Program-made: the position numbers and the translations under genes
Notes under the pieces: model-generated
Database searches by the model: none
Seen by the model: the letters and a program-made list of their open reading frames with translations, nothing else
What the model was told of the DNA's origin: nothing
Assembly: GCA_016207825.1 (NCBI GenBank)
Contig: JACQZI010000006.1
Coordinates: 1-55,960 of the forward strand
Length of the DNA: 55,960 nucleotides
Origin: Planctomycetota bacterium
GTDB lineage: Bacteria > Planctomycetota > MHYJ01 > JACQXL01 > JACQZI01
Direction: 5' to 3'
Part shown: positions 51,843 to 55,960 of the stretch, in pieces
Layout of the letters: each line of letters begins with the position of its first letter
Numbering within the stretch: position 1 is the stretch's first letter

Positions 51843-53849
51843 ATGCCAAAACGCACTCGTACTGACCGAAGAGAATCTAAGCCGTTATTTGTAGCGAAAA
51901 AGGCTAATCTATCCAATTATCTGGAACTAATCAAATCTTTCTTGGATAAAAAAGAAATAACTAAAGCAAAGCGCCTTGCGGAAAAGGCGTTGAAGAAACT
52001 GCCTGATTTGTCTTACACACCGTATGAAGAGTATCTTTTACATTGCCGATTAGGTTATATCTACCAGTGGCGTTTAGAACTATCCCATTCTTTGGACAGT
52101 TTCCACGAGGCTTATTTGATTTCTTCCAAGAATCATCTTTCTCTCCCGCATATCATTTATACTTCATATATGCTGGGATATGATTTTTTACTGCTTAGAA
52201 ACACCAACATGGCTTTGAAGAAATTTGAGAAAGTAGAAGAATATTACGCCAAGCATGGGACCAAGTCGTTTCCCATGGATGAAAATACTTATCTCAAAAC
52301 ACTGATTGATTTGGGATATTGTTATCTGCTGAAAAACGAATTGGATAAAGTGGAGGAAATCATTGAAAAGAAACTTTCCAAATATAGTATTTCCCAATCG
52401 GATAAGAAGTTCCAAATAAATTACAAACATCTCAAGGGTGAATACCTGATGGCTTTGAAAAATTATCCCGGCGCCAGGAAACTTTTCCAGGAATGCATTA
52501 AAGAGGATTCGAATTCCGAATACCCCTCAAGCACCCTTGAAGTAAAAAAACATCTGGCAACGATTGATTTTATAGAAGGAAAGCTTGATGATGCTATCCA
52601 GTGCTCACAAGGCATTCTTAAAGAGGCTAAACAACTCGGATTTAACGATGTTGTCTGTGAAGCAGGGCTTTTTTTGAGCAAGTGTTATTTTTCCAAAGGA
52701 CTTCCTGACAAATCAGAAGCCATAGAAAACAGAATCAAACCCCTGTTAGCTACCCTTGATACATCGTGGCTTTATGAAATGATGCGGGATTTCGTAAGTC
52801 TCTTCAGGCAATCAACTTCGTCAAAAACTGCCCCGGATATTCTTGTTTATGCTATTAATAATCGTTATAAAACGTCTCCTTGCAAAGAAATCGTCATCGG
52901 TAATTCCATCGTAATGCACGAAGTCTACCAGCTTATCGAAAAGATCGCTCCAACGGATATGCCTGTTTTAATCCATGGTGAAACCGGCACAGGCAAGGAA
53001 TTAATCGCACATATTATTCATACCGACAGCCTGCGCGGGAAACATTCTTGTTTAGCATTCAACTGCGGCGCTATCCCGGAAACCCTTATCGAAAGCGGGC
53101 TGTTCGGACATACCAAAGGCGCTTTTACCGGTGCAATAGAAGATACAAAAGGTTATATTGAATTGGCTAGCGGTGGAACACTTTTTATAGACGAAATATC
53201 CAATATGTCTTCATCAATGCAACAAAAACTATTAAGGGTGTTAGAAGAAAAGCTTCTATGGCGGATTGGCGCTTCAAAATCGATTCCTGTCAATACACGC
53301 TTCGTTTTCGCCAGCAATCAAAATATTGAGCAAATGGTCAAACAAAAATTATTCCGCGAAGATTTGTTTTACCGGATTAACACCATAGTTATTAACCTTC
53401 CTCCATTAAGGGACCGCAAAGAAGATATTTTACTGCTAGCCCAGCATTTCCTACAAAAATGCTTGCCTACCAATAAGAAACTCCCGGAAATACCGGCCGA
53501 TACGTCGGAACTCCTCATCAACTATCCCTGGCCGGGTAATGTTCGTGAGCTGGAAAATGAAATGAAGAAAATTTGCGTTTTATTTCCGGACACAAAAACA
53601 ATAACCCCATCAATGTTATCAGAAACTATCCAAAATTATAAGGAGCCTTATCACAAAGATAATGAAAATGCTAATCACTCTCTCAAAGTAATGACGGATA
53701 ATTTCCAGCGGGATATAATCATTGGAATTATGCGAAAATTCGATGCTAATATAAGCAAAACGGCGCATTATTTGGGTTACGAAAGACGCTATTTATACAA
53801 GAAAATGAAACAATTAAAAATAGAAATTCCAATTAAATCCAACGATTAA
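51843..53849 (+). CDS. TPR-containing sigma-54-dependent activator with intact GAFTGA
   Basis: This protein of about 668 residues has an N-terminal TPR/helical sensor (about 15-330), an AAA+ domain (about 355-590) and a Fis-type helix-turn-helix (DANISKTAHYLGYERRYLYKKMKQL). The AAA+ domain has Walker A GETGTGKE, sigma-54 loop GAFTGA, Walker B GTLFIDE and the FREDLFYRIN region. There is no receiver, so control is probably by a ligand or protein binding the TPR region. The ATG at 51843 is preferred over the TTG 12 codons upstream because the promoter occupies that stretch. It probably activates the sigma-54 promoter at 54222. Confidence 0.9.
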   Translation: MPKRTRTDRRESKPLFVAKKANLSNYLELIKSFLDKKEITKAKRLAEKALKKLPDLSYTPYEEYLLHCRLGYIYQWRLELSHSLDSFHEAYLISSKNHLSLPHIIYTSYMLGYDFLLLRNTNMALKKFEKVEEYYAKHGTKSFPMDENTYLKTLIDLGYCYLLKNELDKVEEIIEKKLSKYSISQSDKKFQINYKHLKGEYLMALKNYPGARKLFQECIKEDSNSEYPSSTLEVKKHLATIDFIEGKLDDAIQCSQGILKEAKQLGFNDVVCEAGLFLSKCYFSKGLPDKSEAIENRIKPLLATLDTSWLYEMMRDFVSLFRQSTSSKTAPDILVYAINNRYKTSPCKEIVIGNSIVMHEVYQLIEKIAPTDMPVLIHGETGTGKELIAHIIHTDSLRGKHSCLAFNCGAIPETLIESGLFGHTKGAFTGAIEDTKGYIELASGGTLFIDEISNMSSSMQQKLLRVLEEKLLWRIGASKSIPVNTRFVFASNQNIEQMVKQKLFREDLFYRINTIVINLPPLRDRKEDILLLAQHFLQKCLPTNKKLPEIPADTSELLINYPWPGNVRELENEMKKICVLFPDTKTITPSMLSETIQNYKEPYHKDNENANHSLKVMTDNFQRDIIIGIMRKFDANISKTAHYLGYERRYLYKKMKQLKIEIPIKSND

Positions 53850-54078
53850 TCGAATAACGTTTCGCATTATCTTATTTAGCAAGACATCACCACGATAACC
53901 TTTTTCGTCATACTTGCTCCTGATAAAAACATGAGGGGGCAAAATAAACACCCTGAGTATCTTAAAAAACACTGGGATTAACTAAACAGTCTTATTTTTC
54001 AGGGATGAAAAAGTAGAATCGCTGGAAGTGACGATTTTTATACCTATTAAAATAACAATATACCCTATTAATTTTTAA

Positions 54079-54123
54079 TTATGTGTATTTAAAAGACACA
54101 ATTGTGTCTTTTTAGACACATAA
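54079..54123. promoter_or_regulatory. nested palindromes, candidate enhancer (UAS) for the sigma-54 promoter
   Basis: A perfect 22-bp palindrome (54091-54112; half site AAAAGACACAA) is nested in an outer inverted repeat TTATGTGT (54079-54086) / ACACATAA (54116-54123) with almost the same centre. The half site TGTGTC/GACACA occurs four times. The centre is about 120-145 nt upstream of the sigma-54 promoter, a typical enhancer distance. The rest of the 53850-54282 gap shows nothing else beyond an AATCGCGATT palindrome at 54201-54210. Confidence 0.7.
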
Positions 54124-54221
54124 TTTCATAAAGCCTCATATTTATTTCATCTCTCTGTTACCCAACCCCTTATTTTATTAAAGTTAGGTCGATTAAAAAA
54201 AATCGCGATTATTCTGAATGT

Positions 54222-54237
54222 TGGCACGATTATTGCT
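54222..54237 (+). promoter_or_regulatory. consensus sigma-54 promoter
   Basis: TGGCACGATTATTGCT matches TGGCACGN4TTGCW at every defined position, with GG and GC 10 nt apart. Predicted start is near 54248, about 35 nt before the small BamE-like gene. Confidence 0.9.
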
Positions 54238-54282
54238 GTATATTATGTATATAATATCACTTTTAATAAAGAAAGGACAAAT

Positions 54283-54525
54283 ATGACTAAAAACGATCCA
54301 ATGATTTGCCCACCTTTAACGACTGCGGACATTTTAACCGTTCGCGGCAAACCTGCATTAAAAAGGATTGAGCCGGTTAAATCACGACGTGAACTTCAAA
54401 AGAATGAAGAATGGGTTTATTTCTTTATTTATAACAATACCAAAGAATATTACTTTTTCGAAAAAGGACGTCTGGTTGGCTGGAAAAAAGCTCCGATTCA
54501 GTTAAAGACGGGAAGGGTTTCGTAG
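54283..54525 (+). CDS. small BamE/DUF2845-like protein
   Basis: This 80-residue protein has the pattern ILTVRGKPALKRIEPVKS, EEWVYFFIYNNTKEYYFFEKGRLVGWKK: a short helix-turn then three strands, as in SmpA/BamE or DUF2845 modules (GxPd...eeWvY...YlfFxngxLv). It lacks a signal peptide, unlike true BamE lipoproteins. An AAGAAAGGAC site precedes ATG. It is the first gene after the sigma-54 promoter and is followed by the esterase gene with a 1-nt gap. The relation to BamE is by pattern only. Confidence 0.65.
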   Translation: MTKNDPMICPPLTTADILTVRGKPALKRIEPVKSRRELQKNEEWVYFFIYNNTKEYYFFEKGRLVGWKKAPIQLKTGRVS

Positions 54526-54526
54526 A

Positions 54527-55873
54527 ATGAAAAAAAATCTTAGCTGTGTTATGCTGGCAATATTATTTATAGCAATGACTGTCCATCTTAGCGTTAGCGA
54601 AGAATCTAACCCGGCTGAAATTAAAAAAGGATTATCAAAAGAAGAGAAAAAAGCGGTTGCCGAATTAATTGCGAAATATTTTAACTCAAACAATGTCATC
54701 GAAAAACATAATTTAAGTAATGAAATAGATAAATATAATGACCGCGTCTCAAAAGAGGATTTAACAGAGTTAACCAAACCCATCTGGCCATTAACTAAAA
54801 ATGGGCCAAAACACGATGGCAAAAATGCAGGAAAATGCACCCATCCCGATTATCCGGGCGAATATATGGTTATTATTCCTTCTTCTGCCAAGCAAGGCAA
54901 GAAAACCGGTCTTTGTATAGTATTGCATGGAGGTGGCGCCAATCGCGGTGATGCCAATGAAATTATGGGTTATATCGGCAATCCCAATCCTAATTTTATT
55001 GTTGTTTATCCGACAGTAATAAAACATGAGAATTCTGCCTGGAATACGGAACGAGAAGAGCGTTATGTTATTGAAATTATAAATGATATGAAACGGAGTT
55101 ATAATATAGATACAAACCAAGTATACCTTACCGGTTTTTCTATGGGGGGTTATGGTGCCTGGGGTATCGGCACATGTTATGCCGACCTTTTTGGTTCAAT
55201 CAGTGCCTTAGCAGGAGGCGTTTGCACTTTAAATGTTTCCGGGGGCATTATTCTGGATGTTGGAACTGCGGCTAATCTCAAAAATACGCCTATTTGGTTT
55301 TTCCACAGCCCCGATGACAAGCAAGTGCCCATAGATTCCGCACGCAAGGCGGCTGAAACACTTAAAGACTATAAAGAAAAATATGGCCCTTACGAATTTA
55401 TGTATAAAGAATATAAAAATATCGGCCATGCTAAACCGCCTGATTTAAAAGATGTTTGGAGCTGGATGTTCGCTAAGAAACGTAATCCTTATCCTAAACG
55501 GGTAATATGGGAGCCTCATCGTTCTTATAAAAATACGTTTTATTGGCTTAGGCTGGAAAAGCCCGCGAGGCAACAACGAATTGAAGCAAAAATAGAAAAT
55601 AATAAAATCATTGTGCAAACTACTCAAGCAAATATGGCAGGCAATAACATGGTATTCAAAAATATTAGCCTTAATGGGTTGACGATTTTCCTTAATGAAA
55701 AACTCATTGATTATAGTAAACCAGTAATTATCGAAGTTAATGGGGAAGAAAAGTTTAACGCCCCTGTTGGCTATAGCTTATCTGCCTTAGTAGAAACCAT
55801 AGATGATAAAAAAGACCCGGAAATGTATTTCACCAGTCAAGTAAAGATAAAAAATGATGAGAAACGGAGGTAA
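54527..55873 (+). CDS. secreted alpha/beta-hydrolase (PHB depolymerase/esterase-like)
   Basis: This 448-residue protein has a signal peptide (about 1-24), a helical pro-region (about 30-90), then an esterase core. The oxyanion-hole loop is VLHGGGANRG (about 132-141), nucleophile Ser205 in LTGFSMGGYGAWG, acid in HSPDDKQVP (D263 or D264) and His301 in NIGHAKPP. A C-terminal beta-rich region (about 330-448) may bind substrate. The layout resembles feruloyl/PHB-depolymerase-type esterases acting outside the cytoplasm on polymers or ester-linked decorations. Expression is placed under sigma-54 control by the promoter at 54222. Confidence 0.85.
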   Translation: MKKNLSCVMLAILFIAMTVHLSVSEESNPAEIKKGLSKEEKKAVAELIAKYFNSNNVIEKHNLSNEIDKYNDRVSKEDLTELTKPIWPLTKNGPKHDGKNAGKCTHPDYPGEYMVIIPSSAKQGKKTGLCIVLHGGGANRGDANEIMGYIGNPNPNFIVVYPTVIKHENSAWNTEREERYVIEIINDMKRSYNIDTNQVYLTGFSMGGYGAWGIGTCYADLFGSISALAGGVCTLNVSGGIILDVGTAANLKNTPIWFFHSPDDKQVPIDSARKAAETLKDYKEKYGPYEFMYKEYKNIGHAKPPDLKDVWSWMFAKKRNPYPKRVIWEPHRSYKNTFYWLRLEKPARQQRIEAKIENNKIIVQTTQANMAGNNMVFKNISLNGLTIFLNEKLIDYSKPVIIEVNGEEKFNAPVGYSLSALVETIDDKKDPEMYFTSQVKIKNDEKRR

Positions 55874-55875
55874 TC

Positions 55876-55960
55876 ATGCGTAATAGTAGAGGAAAACCGC
55901 TTCGCAGCAAATGGCTTGGTGCAGGCGTTATTGCGGTAGCAGTAACCGCCTTGTTGCTGG
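55876..55960 (+). CDS. partial CDS with N-terminal signal/anchor, cut by window end
   Basis: The ATG follows CGGAGG 5 nt upstream and lies 2 nt after the esterase stop. The 28 visible codons read MRNSRGKPLRSKWLG then a hydrophobic stretch (AGVIAVAVTALLL), a basic N-terminus plus signal or membrane anchor. Third gene of the sigma-54-controlled unit; identity unknown because it is truncated. Confidence 0.7.
   Translation, partial: MRNSRGKPLRSKWLGAGVIAVAVTALLL

Overview
The window reads as one contig of an uncultivated Gram-negative bacterium, most likely a planctomycete. Evidence: lipid A kinase LpxK, an outer-membrane porin, several secreted HEAT-repeat proteins (one joined to a prenyltransferase/squalene-cyclase-like domain), an ECF sigma/FecR-type anti-sigma pair, and 2-oxoacid:ferredoxin oxidoreductase subunits that suggest an anaerobic or facultative lifestyle. 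The taxon is inferred from gene style only. There are no rRNA genes, CRISPR arrays or complete insertion sequences. One tRNA (Val, CAC) is present, next to a broken tRNA remnant.

Layout. (1) 203-5186, minus strand: an operon of an ArsR repressor, a DsrE protein, a MacA-like adaptor, a MacB/LolD-like ATPase and two MacB-like permeases, with a sigma-70 promoter overlapped by an inverted-repeat operator. (2) 5258-7829: a purine permease, a beta-helix lipoprotein and a frameshifted ORF6N gene. (3) 8018-24771, minus strand: the most unusual region. It holds response-regulator, TPR and coiled-coil genes, a strongly diverged RpoN (sigma-54) homologue, and two sigma-54 activators whose GAFTGA motifs read GAFTDS and GAFTNA. 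At least four -24/-12 promoters lie in its intergenic gaps; three share the variant TGGYATANNTGTTGCT. Two related leader elements of about 95 bp each precede an activator gene. I read this as a self-contained alternative sigma-54 circuit controlling an envelope-anchored coiled-coil/TPR assembly of unknown function.

(4) 25112-31423: a HEAT protein with four exact 150-residue repeats, 2-oxoacid oxidoreductase beta and gamma subunits separated by an opposite-strand Bor-like lipoprotein gene, an acyl-CoA synthetase, a GIY-YIG protein and tRNA-Val. (5) 31655-40709: HEAT and cyclase-like secreted proteins, a zinc alcohol dehydrogenase, LpxK, a porin, an endonuclease III relative and an M20 peptidase. 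(6) 40711-49266, minus strand: an ECF sigma, a FecR-like anti-sigma, two tandem ~1000-residue GspK-like minor pseudopilins with a lectin-like C-terminal half, and a secreted protein of unknown function. (7) 49370-55960, plus strand: a CoA-disulfide-reductase-like flavoprotein, a MetE/UroD-fold protein, and a TPR-AAA+ sigma-54 activator with intact GAFTGA. A nested palindrome and a textbook sigma-54 promoter follow, driving a small BamE-like protein, a secreted esterase and a gene cut by the window end.

A family of GC-rich palindromic elements is scattered through the window. One copy lies in frame inside a permease gene, one inside the D-loop of the tRNA remnant, one in a 5' leader and one in a decayed lipoprotein ORF. 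All functions are inferred from reading the sequence; no database search was run.
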